Shown: one piece after another, positions 33,656 to 43,329 of the stretch
How positions within the stretch are numbered: position 1 is the first letter of the stretch
How the letters are laid out: each line of letters opens with the position of its first letter
From: Methylibium sp.
GTDB taxonomy: Bacteria; Pseudomonadota; Gammaproteobacteria; Burkholderiales; Burkholderiaceae_C
Reading direction: 5' to 3'
Assembly: GCF_013817345.1 (NCBI RefSeq)
Contig: NZ_JACDCW010000012.1
Coordinates: 1 to 57,399, forward strand
DNA: 57,399 nucleotides
Position numbers and translations under genes: made by a program
The notes under the pieces: generated by a model
Told to the model about the DNA's origin: nothing
The model's database searches: none
Seen by the model: the letters and a program-made list of their open reading frames with translations, nothing else

Positions 33656-34350
33656 TCAGTCGTTGCGCAGCACCAGCTTGCCGTGGACCTGCCGGCGGGC
33701 CACCAGCTCGAACGCGCGGGGCAGTTCCTGCATGGCCAACTGCTGCTAAATCACCGGCTTGATCTTGCCGTTCGGATACCAGCTCGACAGCTCGGCCAGC
33801 ACCTTGGCGTTGTTGCCGGGTTCACGGCGCGCGAACTTGCTCCAGAACACGCCCACCACCGAGGCGCTCTTGAGCAGCGCCAGGTTGAGCGGCAGGTTGG
33901 GAATGGCGCCTGCCGCGAACCCGACGACGAGGTAGCGGCCGCGCCAGGCGATCGAGCGAAACACCGGCTCGGTCAGTTCGCCGCCCACCGGGTCGTAGAC
34001 CACATCGGGCCCCTTGCCGGCGGTGGTGGCCTTGATCTGCTCACGCAGATCGCCCCGGCTGTAATCGATGGTGGCATCGGCACCGAGCCGGCGGCACAGC
34101 GCGCACTTCTCCTCGCTAGACGCCGCCGCAATCACCGAGGCGCCCCTCGCCTTGGCGATCTGGATCGCCGTGGTGCCGACGCCGCCTGCTTCATCTGGTA
34201 CTTGTTCTGCACGATCAGCAGATCTGGAAAGTTGAGGCTGGCGCAGCGGATGGCAACGCGCACCTGACCGGGCTTCGGTTCGGGCGTGGGCAGCTCGGTC
34301 CACTTCAGGGCGTCGGGGCCGATGGGGTCGTCGCAAAGCCAGGCGTGCAT
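33656..34350 (-). pseudogene. NADPH:quinone oxidoreductase (zinc-type ADH family) pseudogene
   Basis: Starts MHAWLCDDPIGPDALKWTELP...LNFPDLLIVQNKYQMK, the usual N-terminus. It then jumps, with a frame change near 34190, to AGGVGTTAIQIAKARGA, the Rossmann nucleotide motif. About 90 residues that normally lie between these blocks are missing. The rest (GRYLVVGFAAGAIPNLPLNL..., YPNGKIKPVI) is in a single frame, but an in-frame TAG at 33746-33748 cuts it. Beyond the stop, recognisable family sequence continues (ELPRAFELVARRQVHGKLVL) to TGA at 33656. Two independent lesions make it non-functional. Confidence 0.88.
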
Positions 34351-34475
34351 GGGCTTTCCTGCAAAAGGGGCGTCGTTGTCGCAGCGGTCGCCGCCATCAT
34401 AGGCAGCGTGGGGCTTCGCAGCGGTCGCGCAGGTGACGCACAAAGGCGTCTTGCGCGCTCCCTACAATCGACGCG

Positions 34476-35237
34476 GTGCGCATCCTCATCGCCAACGACG
34501 ACGGTTATCTCGCCCCCGGACTGGCGGCGCTCGTGGAGGCCTGCCGCGGCCTGGGCGAGCTCGACGTGGTGGCGCCCGAACAGAATTCGAGCGGCACCTC
34601 CAATGCGCTGACGCTGCACCGGCCCCTGTCGGTGCGCACGGCGTCCAACGGCTATCGCTTCATCGACGGTACGCCGTCGGACTGCGTGCATGTCGCGCTC
34701 ACCGGCCTGCTGCCGTACAAGCCGGATCTGGTCGTCTCGGGCATCAACAACGGCGCCAACATGGGTGACGACACGCTGTATTCGGGCACCGTGGCGGCGG
34801 CGATGGAGGGCTATCTGTTCGGTATTCCGTCGATCGCGTTCTCGCTTGCGGAGCGCGGCTGGACGCATCTGGATGCTGCGGCTCGCGTGGCGCGCACGCT
34901 GATCGAGCAGGTGACCCTGCAGTCGTTCCCCGCCTCGGCACGCGGCGCGTGGCTGCTCAACGTCAATATTCCCGATCGCCGGCACGCCGAGTTGCACGGC
35001 CTGCGCATCACGCGGCTCGGGCGCCGCCATGCCAGCGAGCCCGTTATCTGCCAAAGCAACCCCCGCGGTGAGCCGATCTACTGGATCGGCGCGGCAGGCG
35101 ACGCGCGTGAGGCGGGCGAGGGCACCGACTTTCACGCGGTCGCCAATGGTTGTGTTTCGGTGACGCCCTTGCAAGTGGACCTGACAGACCATGCAGGACT
35201 TCCCGCCTGGCGGGAAATGCTGGCGGCTCGCGCATGA
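34476..35237 (+). CDS. surE: 5'/3'-nucleotidase SurE
   Basis: A metal-dependent phosphatase acting on nucleoside monophosphates, 253 residues. [15 protein letters not shown] carries the Asp-Asp metal site; [30 protein letters not shown] and [21 protein letters not shown] are the other signature blocks. The start is GTG at 34476 without a Shine-Dalgarno. TACAAT seven bases before it could be a -10 box, which would make the message leaderless. It heads the conserved order surE-pcm-nlpD-rpoS. Confidence 0.95.
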   Translation: MRILIANDDGYLAPGLAALVEACRGLGELDVVAPEQNSSGTSNALTLHRPLSVRTASNGYRFIDGTPSDCVHVALTGLLPYKPDLVVSGINNGANMGDDTLYSGTVAAAMEGYLFGIPSIAFSLAERGWTHLDAAARVARTLIEQVTLQSFPASARGAWLLNVNIPDRRHAELHGLRITRLGRRHASEPVICQSNPRGEPIYWIGAAGDAREAGEGTDFHAVANGCVSVTPLQVDLTDHAGLPAWREMLAARA

Positions 35238-35337
35238 GCCCTCTGCCTGGCCACCACGGCGCGCGAAGCGGCTCCTCCGGATCCTCAAAGGGCTCGCTCC
35301 CCCCCGGCGGGACAGCGCTGCGCGTCGGGGCGCGTCG

Positions 35338-36219
35338 ATGAGCGACGCAGAGCGAGCGGCGCCGAAGTTTCCCTTGCGACTGGACCGCATGACAGCCCAG
35401 GCACGCAGGCTGGCGGTGCCCACCGCTGCGCAGCGCTCGGGGACTGCGGAGACGAAGCCGGCACGACCCTGCTCGCCTGCGCCGCAAGGCCCGCTGATCC
35501 GCCCGCAGCGTCCGCTGCACGAAGCCGCGCTCGACAGCCGGCGGGTCGCCGTGCCGGCCGGCCTGGGTTTCGATTCGCACCATGTGCGTGAACGCATGCT
35601 CGCGCGCCTCGCGGCCGAGGGGGTGCGCGACCTGCGCGTGCTGAGCGCCATGCGCGCGGTGCCCCGCCACGTTTTCGTCGATACCGCGCTGGCCTACCAG
35701 GCCTATGAGGACACCAGCCTGCCCATCGGGCTGGGGCAGACCATCTCCAAACCGTCGGTAGTGGCTCGAATGATCGAGCTGCTGATCGCCGAACAGCGGC
35801 CCGATGCCCGGCTGCGCTTGCTCGAGATCGGCACCGGTTGCGGCTACCAGGCGTTGGTGCTGGCGCAGTTCGCACGTCAGGTGGTTTCGATCGAACGGCT
35901 CAAGCCGCTGCACGACAAGGCCCGCGACAACTTGGCTGGACTGCGCCACGACAACCTGCGGCTTGTTTACGGTGACGGCCGCCTGGGCCATGCGCCCAAT
36001 GCGCCCTACGACGGCATCATTGCCGCCGCTGGCGGCGACGGCATTCCCGGCGCCTGGTGCGAGCAGTTGGCCGAGGGCGGCCGGCTGGTGGCACCGATGC
36101 ACGACGCGCGCAGCGGCGGCCAGGTGCTGGTGGTCATCGACCGACGGCCCGACGGCAGCCTGCGGCGCACCCTGTACGAGGCGGTGCGGTTCGTCCCCCT
36201 AAAATCCGGCGTTGGTTGA
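35338..36219 (+). CDS. pcm: protein-L-isoaspartate O-methyltransferase
   Basis: Methylates abnormal L-isoaspartyl residues in damaged proteins using S-adenosylmethionine. The 293-residue product has the family blocks VPRHVFVDTALAYQAYEDTSLPIGLGQTISKP, the SAM-binding LLEIGTGCGYQALVLAQ, and YDGIIAAAGGDGIP. A basic N-terminal extension of about 70 residues precedes the conserved domain. ATG at 35338 is chosen, although Met at 35389 is possible. The 100 bp between surE and this start contain no gene; they hold a short C-rich segment I cannot assign. Confidence 0.92.
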   Translation: MSDAERAAPKFPLRLDRMTAQARRLAVPTAAQRSGTAETKPARPCSPAPQGPLIRPQRPLHEAALDSRRVAVPAGLGFDSHHVRERMLARLAAEGVRDLRVLSAMRAVPRHVFVDTALAYQAYEDTSLPIGLGQTISKPSVVARMIELLIAEQRPDARLRLLEIGTGCGYQALVLAQFARQVVSIERLKPLHDKARDNLAGLRHDNLRLVYGDGRLGHAPNAPYDGIIAAAGGDGIPGAWCEQLAEGGRLVAPMHDARSGGQVLVVIDRRPDGSLRRTLYEAVRFVPLKSGVG

Positions 36220-36237
36220 ACGAGAGTGACGAAGCTC

Positions 36238-37155
36238 ATGCATTTCCAGTTTCCTCGCGGATCACGCGTGCGTGCAGCACTCGTGGCCGCCGCCGTGTTG
36301 TCGTTGGCGGCCTGTGCTTCCGGGCCGCGGACCGCACCGCCCGTTGAAGACCGTTCGCTGCGCAACGTGGCGCCCGGCGCCATGCCGGCCACCGGTCCGC
36401 TCGTCGATCCGGCTCTGATGCCCGGTGCCGAAAACGCCGGCAAGCCCGGCTACTACACGGTTCGGCCCGGCGACACGATGATCCGAATCGGGCTCGAAAC
36501 CGGCCAGAACTGGCGTGACATCGCCAGCTGGAACGGCATGGACAACGCCAACGTCATCGAGGTCGGCCAGGTCATGCGGGTCGTGCCGCCGCTGCCCGAC
36601 CCGGCGGCGGTCGCCACCCAACCGGTCACGAGTGCGCGTGTGGAGCCGCGGCCGCTCGACCTGCGCGGCACGACGCCGGCTCCCGAAGCGCCGGCGAGCG
36701 CCGCGCCGGTGCCGGCTGCCCCGAGCGCTGCCGCGCCCGTGGTCCTGCCGACGCCTGCGCCGACGCCTCCCGCTGTGAAGGACGAGAACGATCCCGGCTG
36801 GGCCTGGCCGGCCAGTGGCCCAGTGCTTGCGCAATACGACGAGGCACGTACCAAGGGAGTGGTCATCGGGGGCAAGCCCGGCGACGCTGTGCTGGCGGCA
36901 GCGGACGGTCGCGTCGTGTACGCCGGCTCGGGGCTGCGCGGCTATGGCAACCTCGTCATCGTGAAGCACAACCCGACCTACCTGAGTGCCTACGCACACA
37001 ACCGCGCGCTCCTGGTCAAGGAAGACCAGCCAGTGCGGCGTGGCCAGCAGATTGCCGAAATGGGTTCGACCGATGCCGATCGCGTGCAGCTGCACTTCGA
37101 GATCAGAAAGCTCGGCAAGCCCGTTGATCCAACGCGCTTGTTACCGCCGCGCTGA
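36238..37155 (+). CDS. nlpD: NlpD-type LysM/LytM lipoprotein
   Basis: An envelope lipoprotein of 305 residues that activates the amidase AmiC for daughter-cell separation. The signal peptide ends in the lipobox LAAC. A LysM domain (YYTVRPGDTMIRIGLETGQNWRDIASWNGM...) binds peptidoglycan, then a Pro/Ala-rich linker leads to a LytM (peptidase M23-like) domain with VYAGSGLRGYGNLVIVKHNPTYLSAYAHN and VQLHFEIRKLGKPVDP. The first catalytic His/Asp pair of M23 enzymes is missing (KGVVIGGKPGD), as in E. coli NlpD, so it is an activator, not a protease. GTG at 36226 is an alternative start. The rpoS promoter normally lies inside this gene. Confidence 0.93.
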   Translation: MHFQFPRGSRVRAALVAAAVLSLAACASGPRTAPPVEDRSLRNVAPGAMPATGPLVDPALMPGAENAGKPGYYTVRPGDTMIRIGLETGQNWRDIASWNGMDNANVIEVGQVMRVVPPLPDPAAVATQPVTSARVEPRPLDLRGTTPAPEAPASAAPVPAAPSAAAPVVLPTPAPTPPAVKDENDPGWAWPASGPVLAQYDEARTKGVVIGGKPGDAVLAAADGRVVYAGSGLRGYGNLVIVKHNPTYLSAYAHNRALLVKEDQPVRRGQQIAEMGSTDADRVQLHFEIRKLGKPVDPTRLLPPR

Positions 37156-37170
37156 GGCGCTGGCCCGATC

Positions 37171-38202
37171 ATGACCGACAGGAAGCGCCACTTGCACAAC
37201 GGCAGCGCGCTTCCGGGAGCGGGTCATGCAGGCAACGGCGCGGCCGCCGGGCTGCCGGCAGACGGGGAGGCTTTCCCGCCGACCGGCGGGGACGACGACA
37301 TTCCTGATCTGACGATTCCAGTCGCCCTCGCCGCGGGCGAAAGCGAGATCGGCAACACGCTGCAGGTCTACCTGCGCGAGATCCGCCGTGCACCGCTGTT
37401 CACGCCGACCGAGGAGTTCGCCACCGCGACTCGCGCGCGCGCAGGCGACTTTGCGGCGCGCCAGCAGATGATCGAGCGCAACCTGCGGCTGGTCGTCAGC
37501 ATTGCCAAGAACTACCTCGGCCGCGGGCTGCCCATGACCGACCTGATCGAAGAAGGCAACCTCGGCCTTATGCACGCGATCGGCAAGTTCGAGCCGGAGC
37601 GCGGTTTCCGTTTCTCGACCTACGCGTCGTGGTGGATACGCCAAGGCATCGAGCGCGCGATCATGCACCAGGCCCGGCTGGTTCGACTGCCGGTGCATGT
37701 GGTGCGCGAGCTCAATCAGGTGCTCAAGGCCCGGCGTGTGCTCGAAGGTGTGGCGGCCGCCGGCGCCACAGGTCGCGCCGTCAGTGCAGAAGCGGTGGCC
37801 GCTGCGCTCGGCCGCCCGGTGCAGGAGGTGAGCGAATTGCTGCGTTTCGCCGAACAACCGACTTCGCTCGACGCGCCGCTGGAGCGCCACCCCAGTGAAA
37901 ACGGCGCCGAGACCGTGATCGACATGGTGGTCGACGAACAGGCCGCGGACCCGCTGGGCCAGCGTCTCAGCCACGAGCTGGACGTGTTGCTGCAGCACGG
38001 CCTCGACGAACTCAGCGAGCGTGAACGCGAGGTGCTGTCCGGCCGTTACGGACTGCATGACCGCGAGCCGGAGACACTCGAAGTGCTGGCCGAGCGGCTG
38101 GGTCTGACGCGCGAACGCATCCGCCAGATTCAGCAGGAGGCGCTCGGCAAGCTCAAGCGCCGCATGGCCCGCAAGGGCATCGACCGCGACTCGGTGTTTT
38201 GA
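37171..38202 (+). CDS. rpoS: RNA polymerase sigma factor RpoS
   Basis: The general-stress and stationary-phase sigma factor, 343 residues. Region 1.2 is [21 protein letters not shown]. Region 2 reads [38 protein letters not shown] then [18 protein letters not shown]. Region 3 begins [10 protein letters not shown]. Region 4 carries [30 protein letters not shown]. It lacks the long region 1.1 of RpoD, and its place right after nlpD confirms RpoS. A glycine/alanine-rich N-terminal stretch (10-40) is poorly conserved in the family. It starts 15 bp after the nlpD stop. Confidence 0.96.
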   Translation: MTDRKRHLHNGSALPGAGHAGNGAAAGLPADGEAFPPTGGDDDIPDLTIPVALAAGESEIGNTLQVYLREIRRAPLFTPTEEFATATRARAGDFAARQQMIERNLRLVVSIAKNYLGRGLPMTDLIEEGNLGLMHAIGKFEPERGFRFSTYASWWIRQGIERAIMHQARLVRLPVHVVRELNQVLKARRVLEGVAAAGATGRAVSAEAVAAALGRPVQEVSELLRFAEQPTSLDAPLERHPSENGAETVIDMVVDEQAADPLGQRLSHELDVLLQHGLDELSEREREVLSGRYGLHDREPETLEVLAERLGLTRERIRQIQQEALGKLKRRMARKGIDRDSVF

Positions 38203-38322
38203 ACGGCCTCGGCCGCCCGAGCGCCCGTCGAGCACGCGGGGGTTCCACGATGTTCGCTGCAACGTGGCGTCAACCGCCTGTTCATCCGTTCGCGCGCTCG
38301 GCTCGCCCGAGATAATTGTGGC

Positions 38323-39684
38323 ATGACGGCAAGAGACGAATGGCTGACGGTTGAATCGCTGGATCTCGAAGCGCAGGGCGTGGCACACAACGCCGAAGGC
38401 AAGGTGGTGTTCATCGACGGTGCGCTGCTCGGCGAACAGGCACAGGTGGCGGTAGGCCGGCGCAAGAACAACTGGGAACAGGCCAGCGTGGTGGCGTTGC
38501 GGCACGAGAGTTCACAGCGCGTCGTGCCGCGCTGCGAGTTCTTCGGCGTCTGCGGCGGCTGCAAGATGCAGCACCTCCACATCGGCGCGCAGATCGCGGT
38601 GAAACAGCGCGTGCTCGAAGACAACCTGTGGCACCTGGGCAAGGTCAAGGCCGAGCAAGTGCTGCGTCCGATCGAGGGGCCGACCTGGGGCTATCGTTAC
38701 CGCGCCCGCCTGTCGGTGCGGCACGTGGTCAGGAAGGGCCGGGTACTGATCGGCTTTCACGAGCGCAAGTCGAGCCATGTGGCCGACATGACGCAGTGCG
38801 AGATCCTGCCGCCGCACTTGAGTGCGATGCTGCCAGCGTTGCGCAGTTTGATCGAGGGCATGGACGGCCGCGACCGGTTGCCCCAGATCGAGGTGGCGAT
38901 CGGCGAAGCACCCGAGGGCCGGGTCACCGCGCTCGTGCTGCGGCACCTGGAGCCGCTCGGCGTCGCAGATCGGCAGCGCCTGCGTGCTTTCGCCGCTGCG
39001 CACGACGTGCAGTGGTGGCTCCAGCCCAAGGGGCCCGACGGCGTGCACCGGCTCGACGAGAACGGCCCGCCGCTGGCTTACACCTTGCCTGAGTTCGGCA
39101 TCGTAATGCCGTTCAAGCCAACCGACTTCACCCAGGTCAACCACAGCATCAACCGCGCGCTGGTGGGCAGGGCGCTCGGCCTGCTCGACGTGCAGCCGCA
39201 CGAGCGGGTGATCGACTGGTTCTGCGGCCTGGGCAACTTCACGCTGCCGATCGCCACCCGGGCGCGCGAAGTGCTCGGCATCGAAGGCAGTGCCGCGCTG
39301 GTGGTGCGTTCTCGCGAGAACGCGGCCGTGAACGGCCTGGCCGGCAAGGCTGCCTTCGAGATGCGCAACCTGTTCGAGTTGAGCCCGTCAGATCTGCTGC
39401 AACACGGGCTGGCCGACAAATGGCTGGTCGATCCGCCGCGCGAGGGGGCCCTGGCTCTTGTCAAGGCGCTGATCGATGCCGTGCAGGCGCCGGACCCGGA
39501 CAATGCCTGGCTGCCGCCGCGGCGCATCGTCTATGTGAGCTGCAACCCGTCGACACTGGCACGCGACGCCGGCTTGCTGGTCCATCAAGCCGGCTATCGC
39601 TGCACAAAAGCTGGAACCGTGAACATGTTTCCGCACACGGCGCACGTGGAATCTATCGCGGTGTTCGAGCAAGAGCGGGGGTGA
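38323..39684 (+). CDS. rlmD: 23S rRNA (uracil(1939)-C(5))-methyltransferase
   Basis: SAM-dependent enzyme that methylates U1939 of 23S rRNA, 453 residues. It has an N-terminal TRAM domain, iron-sulfur cluster cysteines in [14 protein letters not shown] with a later Cys in MTQCEILPP, the SAM motif [16 protein letters not shown], and the catalytic region DPPREGA with [13 protein letters not shown]. The start has no Shine-Dalgarno. GATAAT six bases upstream may be a -10 box. A strong terminator follows at 39706. Confidence 0.95.
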   Translation: MTARDEWLTVESLDLEAQGVAHNAEGKVVFIDGALLGEQAQVAVGRRKNNWEQASVVALRHESSQRVVPRCEFFGVCGGCKMQHLHIGAQIAVKQRVLEDNLWHLGKVKAEQVLRPIEGPTWGYRYRARLSVRHVVRKGRVLIGFHERKSSHVADMTQCEILPPHLSAMLPALRSLIEGMDGRDRLPQIEVAIGEAPEGRVTALVLRHLEPLGVADRQRLRAFAAAHDVQWWLQPKGPDGVHRLDENGPPLAYTLPEFGIVMPFKPTDFTQVNHSINRALVGRALGLLDVQPHERVIDWFCGLGNFTLPIATRAREVLGIEGSAALVVRSRENAAVNGLAGKAAFEMRNLFELSPSDLLQHGLADKWLVDPPREGALALVKALIDAVQAPDPDNAWLPPRRIVYVSCNPSTLARDAGLLVHQAGYRCTKAGTVNMFPHTAHVESIAVFEQERG

Positions 39685-39705
39685 GCCCTAGCGCGCGTAC
39701 AACGG

Positions 39706-39735
39706 AAAACGGGGCCCGAAGGCCCCGTTTTCTTT
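39706..39735. terminator. bidirectional intrinsic terminator
   Basis: AAAACGGGGCC and GGCCCCGTTTT (39706-39716, 39721-39731) form a perfect 11-bp stem with loop CGAA. A-rich and T-rich flanks make it work for rlmD from the left and the BI-1 gene from the right. Confidence 0.92.
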
Positions 39736-39754
39736 GATCAGCAGCAGCACGCGA

Positions 39755-40447
39755 CTACTCGCGTTCGCCTCCAAAGATGCCCAGCAGGCTCAGCAAGCTC
39801 TGGAAAATGTTGTAGATGCTGAGGTAGATGCCCAGGGTGGCGGTCACGTAGTTGGTCTCGCCGCCATCGATGATGCGCTTGATGTCATAGAGGATGAAGG
39901 CCGAGAAAATCACGACGGCCAACGCCGAGATCGTGGCCATCAGCGCCGGCATTTGCAGCCAGATGTTGGCCACCGCCGCAACGATGATGCCGATCACGCC
40001 GACCATCAGCCACTTGCCCATGCCCGAAATATCGCGCTTGATCGTCGTGGCCAGTGAAGCCATACCGAAGAACACGACCGCCGTGCCGCCGAAGGCAAAA
40101 CCGATGAGCGAAGCGCCGTTGCTGAAACCGAGCACGGCTCCGATCAGGCGCGACAGCATCAGGCCCATGAAAAAGGTGAATCCGAGCAGCAATGCCACGC
40201 CGATGCCCGAATTCTTGAACTTTTCGATGGCGAAGAAGAAGCCGAAAGCGATGCCCATGAACAGCAGGAATCCGATGAACGGACTGCCCGCAAAGAAGCT
40301 GAAGCCGGTGCTCACGCCAACCCAGGCTCCGAACACTGTAGGGACCAGCGACAGGGCCAGGAGCCAGTAAGTGTTGCGCAGCACGCGATTGCGCTGCTCG
40401 CTGACCGCGCCGGCACCCAGGTAGCCGGTCTGCAGGGTTTCGTTCAT
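39755..40447 (-). CDS. BAX inhibitor-1/YccA family membrane protein
   Basis: A 230-residue inner-membrane protein with seven predicted helices (for example TYWLLALSLVPTVFGAWVGV and PFIGFLLFMGIAFGFFFAI). The family C-terminus FSAFILYDIKRIIDGGETNYVTATLGIYLSIYNIFQSLL contains the conserved acidic residues. The bacterial homologue YccA modulates FtsH proteolysis and YetJ is a pH-sensitive calcium leak; the role here is not decidable. AAGGAGG precedes the ATG at 40447, so the longer open frame upstream is not used. Confidence 0.93.
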   Translation of the reverse strand: MNETLQTGYLGAGAVSEQRNRVLRNTYWLLALSLVPTVFGAWVGVSTGFSFFAGSPFIGFLLFMGIAFGFFFAIEKFKNSGIGVALLLGFTFFMGLMLSRLIGAVLGFSNGASLIGFAFGGTAVVFFGMASLATTIKRDISGMGKWLMVGVIGIIVAAVANIWLQMPALMATISALAVVIFSAFILYDIKRIIDGGETNYVTATLGIYLSIYNIFQSLLSLLGIFGGERE

Positions 40448-40624
40448 CAGAACCTCCTTGTAAGTAGCACCGCCCGATTGGAGCGAATAGGGGAATTCTA
40501 GTTCCGGTCTGCGGGTGTCGTTGTAGTCTCCGCTGTAGCGCGAACTCAGGTCGCCGGCGCTGCTCGCCGACATGACCTACTCGTCGCTATAAAGTGCGGG
40601 CTTTCCACTGCTGGTCAAGACGCC

Positions 40625-41029
40625 ATGCACACCAAACCCTGTCTTTCCCTGTCCGATATCAAGCGCGTCGCCGCCGCTGCCGAAGCGCAGGCACTGGCCA
40701 ACCAGTGGCCGGTGACGATCGCGATCGTCGATGACGGCGGTCACCTGCTGTGGCTGCAGCGCCTGGATGGCGCTGCACCCGCTTCCGCGCACATCGCACC
40801 GGCCAAGGCGCATACGGCGGCTGTCGGACGCCGTGAGAGCCGCATCTACGAGGAAATGATCAATCAGGGCCGTGTCTCTTTCTTGAGCGCCCCGACCCTT
40901 CACGGCATGCTCGAGGGCGGCGTGCCCATCATCGTGGAAGGGCACTGCGTGGGCGCTATCGGGGTCAGCGGCGTGAAATCGAACGAGGACGTGCAAATCG
41001 CACGCGCCGGCCTGGCAGCCCTGGGCTGA
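40625..41029 (+). CDS. GlcG/HbpS-family protein
   Basis: A 134-residue protein of the heme-degrading/HbpS-like GlcG family. The pattern is ALANQWPVTIAIVDDGGHLLWLQRLDGA, then SAHIAPAKAHTAA and GGVPIIVEGHCVGAIGVSGVKSNEDVQIARAG. No signal peptide is visible, unlike secreted HbpS, so it should be cytoplasmic. It was named after the glycolate locus but has no proven enzymatic role. The iron-storage genes lie nearby on the other strand, which fits loosely with a heme or iron connection. Confidence 0.88.
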   Translation: MHTKPCLSLSDIKRVAAAAEAQALANQWPVTIAIVDDGGHLLWLQRLDGAAPASAHIAPAKAHTAAVGRRESRIYEEMINQGRVSFLSAPTLHGMLEGGVPIIVEGHCVGAIGVSGVKSNEDVQIARAGLAALG

Positions 41030-41135
41030 GGCTCCTTACCGGCCCGCTTGGCCTTCCGACCGATGGCAGGGCAGACAGTACCCAGCACGCCCCGACGATC
41101 ACAACCGGCAGGCAGGCGAGCCACCACATTGGGTG

Positions 41136-41360
41136 TCACGCCTGGGCCAACGTCAGTACATGCAGCCCCGCGCCATGGGCTGCCGCGCCGCAAGAAGAGC
41201 CTTCGCGCGCGTCGTCGAAAACCGCCCGGGCGCAGTCGCCGCAGCGGCCACAACCGGTTGCTACTCCCGTGCTGAACTGCAATTCGTCGAAGCTATCGCA
41301 GGCCACGGCATGGCGTTCGATGTCACGGTGAGAGATGCGGTGGCAAACGCAGACGATCAT
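41136..41360 (-). CDS. bfd: bacterioferritin-associated ferredoxin
   Basis: A small [2Fe-2S] protein of 74 residues that reduces bacterioferritin cores to release iron. The cluster ligands are Cys4 and Cys6 in VCVCHR and Cys37/Cys40 in GCGRC. There is an additional Cys43, and one more further on in SSCGAAAH. The ATG at 41360 gives the family start MIVCVCHRIS. It lies 119 bp downstream of bfr on the same strand and has its own probable promoter at 41394-41422. Confidence 0.93.
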   Translation of the reverse strand: MIVCVCHRISHRDIERHAVACDSFDELQFSTGVATGCGRCGDCARAVFDDAREGSSCGAAAHGAGLHVLTLAQA

Positions 41361-41393
41361 GGCGCGTAGTCCGGCGGAAGAGGGAACGAACGG

Positions 41394-41422
41394 ACTATAA
41401 ATAGGAATGATTCGTACTTCAA
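41394..41422 (-). promoter_or_regulatory. sigma-70 promoter of bfd with a Fur-like half-site
   Basis: On the minus strand TTGAAG (41422-41417) and TATAGT (41399-41394) are separated by exactly 17 bases. The spacer contains GAATCATTCC, partly matching the Fur consensus half AATCATT. Expression of bfd when iron is scarce would fit Fur control; the promoter is better supported than the Fur site. Confidence 0.5.
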
Positions 41423-41479
41423 TGCCCATGTCGCAGTAAAGGATTTCCTGGGCTCGCTTGGATCTGCCGAATGGATGGG

Positions 41480-41959
41480 TCAGCCGTCCACTTCGCCCAT
41501 CTGCGACTGAAGGTAGTTCTGCACGCCCACCTGGTCGACCAGGCCGAGCTGGGTTTCAAGGAAGTCGATGTGTTCCTCGGTGTCGTCGAGGATGTCCTGC
41601 AGCACTTCACGCGAGACATAGTCGCGCACGGTCTCGCAATGAGCGATGCCGTCCTTGATGGTGGCCTGGGCGCCGCGCTCGAGCCCGAGGTCGCTGCGCA
41701 GCGCCTCGATCAGGTCCTCCCCGATCATCAGTTTGCCGAGGTCCTGCAGATTGGGCAGGCCGTCGAGCATGAGGATGCGGTCCATCAGCTTGTCCGCATG
41801 CTTCATTTCGCCGATCGACTCCTCGTACTCCTTCTTGGCGAACTTGTCGTAGCCCCAATGCTTCATGAGCCGGTAGTGCATGAAGTACTGATTGATCGCC
41901 GTCAGCTCGTTCTTGAGCTGCGCGTTGAGGTGAGCAATGACTTGGGCGTCGCCTTGCAT
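41480..41959 (-). CDS. bfr: bacterioferritin
   Basis: Iron-storage protein of 159 residues forming a heme-containing 24-mer. The ferroxidase ligands Glu18, Glu51 and His54 are visible (KNELTAINQYF, GEMKHADKLMDRIL), as is the heme ligand Met52; the later pair is in the EEHIDFLETQL region. AAGGAGA precedes the ATG at 41959. It diverges from carA across 217 bp and is followed by bfd on the same strand. Confidence 0.95.
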   Translation of the reverse strand: MQGDAQVIAHLNAQLKNELTAINQYFMHYRLMKHWGYDKFAKKEYEESIGEMKHADKLMDRILMLDGLPNLQDLGKLMIGEDLIEALRSDLGLERGAQATIKDGIAHCETVRDYVSREVLQDILDDTEEHIDFLETQLGLVDQVGVQNYLQSQMGEVDG

Positions 41960-42039
41960 GAGAGTCTCCTTGAGTGGTGAAGCCGAGTCCCCGGCAAACC
42001 GCCGCAGGCAATGGCGGCGGTGCGGCGGGGGTGGCTGGC

Positions 42040-42045
42040 TATAAT
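42040..42045 (+). promoter_or_regulatory. possible -10 box upstream of carA
   Basis: TATAAT stands out in an otherwise G/C-rich 217-bp gap, 131 bp before the carA start. No -35 box is recognisable at 16-18 bases. A leader of about 125 bases would follow. Confidence 0.4.
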
Positions 42046-42176
42046 TTACAGGTTTACCCGCATCATCCTGCCCGCGCCTACTCTTTCGCCCAGAGGCCGC
42101 TCCGTCTGTCCCTCCGGAAGACCCCGACCGACGCTGCTCGAGCGCCGAGTCGGCGCGTGCAACAACGGAGAATCCC

Positions 42177-43328
42177 GTGCTGCCCGACCTGCCTTCCGCC
42201 CTTCTCGTACTCGCAGACGGCACGGTGTTTCAAGGAACCTCGATCGGCGCTGCCGGCCATACGGTCGGCGAGGTGGTGTTCAACACCTCGCTCAGCGGCT
42301 ATCAGGAAATCCTCACCGACCCGAGCTACGCGCTGCAGATCGTCACGCTGACCTACCCGCACATCGGCAACACCGGCGTCAATGACGAGGACGTCGAGGC
42401 AGGCAAGGTACATGCCGCCGGCTTGGTGATCCGCGATCTGCCGCAGGTCGAATCGAACTTCCGCAGCACGCGCAGCCTTGGCCAGTATCTGCGCGACGAG
42501 GGGACCGTGGCCATCGCCGACATCGACACGCGCCGGCTCACGCGCTTGCTGCGCACGCGCGGCGCGCAGAACGGTTGCATCCTGGCGCTGCCCGGCGGCG
42601 TGGCGGTAACGCCGGCGCATGTCGATGCTGCCTTGTCCAAAGCGAAGGCGGCGCCCAACATGGCCGGCCTCGATCTCGCCAAGGTGGTCAGTACCGCCAT
42701 GCCCTATGCGTGGACGGAGACCGAATGGGTCCTCGGCAGCGGCTGCGGCACTCAACGCGAGCCGCGTTTCCACGTGGTGGCCTACGACTACGGCGTCAAG
42801 CGCAACATCCTTCGCATGCTCGCCGAGCGCGGCTGCCAGATCACGGTGGTGCCGGCGCGTACGCCGGCTTCGGAAGCCTTGCTGCTGAAACCCGACGGCA
42901 TCTTCCTCGCCAACGGACCGGGTGATCCCGAGCCCTGCGACTACGCCATCGAATCCACCCGAGAACTGATCGAGCGCAGCCTGCCTACCTTCGGCATCTG
43001 CCTGGGCCACCAGATCATGGCGCTGGCTTCGGGCGCGAAGACCTTCAAGATGAAATTCGGCCACCACGGTGCCAATCACCCCGTGAAGGACCTCGACAAC
43101 GGGCGCGTGTGCATCACCAGCCAGAACCACGGCTTCGCAGTCGACGAGAGCACGTTGCCGGCCAACTTGCGGACCACGCACGTGAGTTTGTTCGACGGCA
43201 CGCTGCAGGGCCTCGCCCGCACCGACAAGCCCGCCTTCTGCTTCCAGGGCCATCCCGAAGCATCGCCCGGTCCGCACGACATCGGCTACCTGTTCGATCG
43301 CTTCATTGCGCTGATGGAAAAACACTGA
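42177..43328 (+). CDS. carA: carbamoyl-phosphate synthase, small (glutaminase) subunit
   Basis: Hydrolyses glutamine and passes ammonia to CarB for carbamoyl phosphate, used in arginine and pyrimidine synthesis. The 383-residue product has the N-terminal CPSase_sm domain ([24 protein letters not shown]) and a class I glutaminase domain with nucleophile Cys in [13 protein letters not shown] and the catalytic His/Glu in GHPEASPG. The start is GTG at 42177, preceded by GGAG. carB follows after one base. Confidence 0.97.
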   Translation: MLPDLPSALLVLADGTVFQGTSIGAAGHTVGEVVFNTSLSGYQEILTDPSYALQIVTLTYPHIGNTGVNDEDVEAGKVHAAGLVIRDLPQVESNFRSTRSLGQYLRDEGTVAIADIDTRRLTRLLRTRGAQNGCILALPGGVAVTPAHVDAALSKAKAAPNMAGLDLAKVVSTAMPYAWTETEWVLGSGCGTQREPRFHVVAYDYGVKRNILRMLAERGCQITVVPARTPASEALLLKPDGIFLANGPGDPEPCDYAIESTRELIERSLPTFGICLGHQIMALASGAKTFKMKFGHHGANHPVKDLDNGRVCITSQNHGFAVDESTLPANLRTTHVSLFDGTLQGLARTDKPAFCFQGHPEASPGPHDIGYLFDRFIALMEKH

Positions 43329-43329
43329 C

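Noticed and set aside
35238-35337. A mobile repeat between surE and pcm
   Set aside because: The C-rich segment resembles spacer repeats of related genomes, but no second copy or clear boundary exists in this window.
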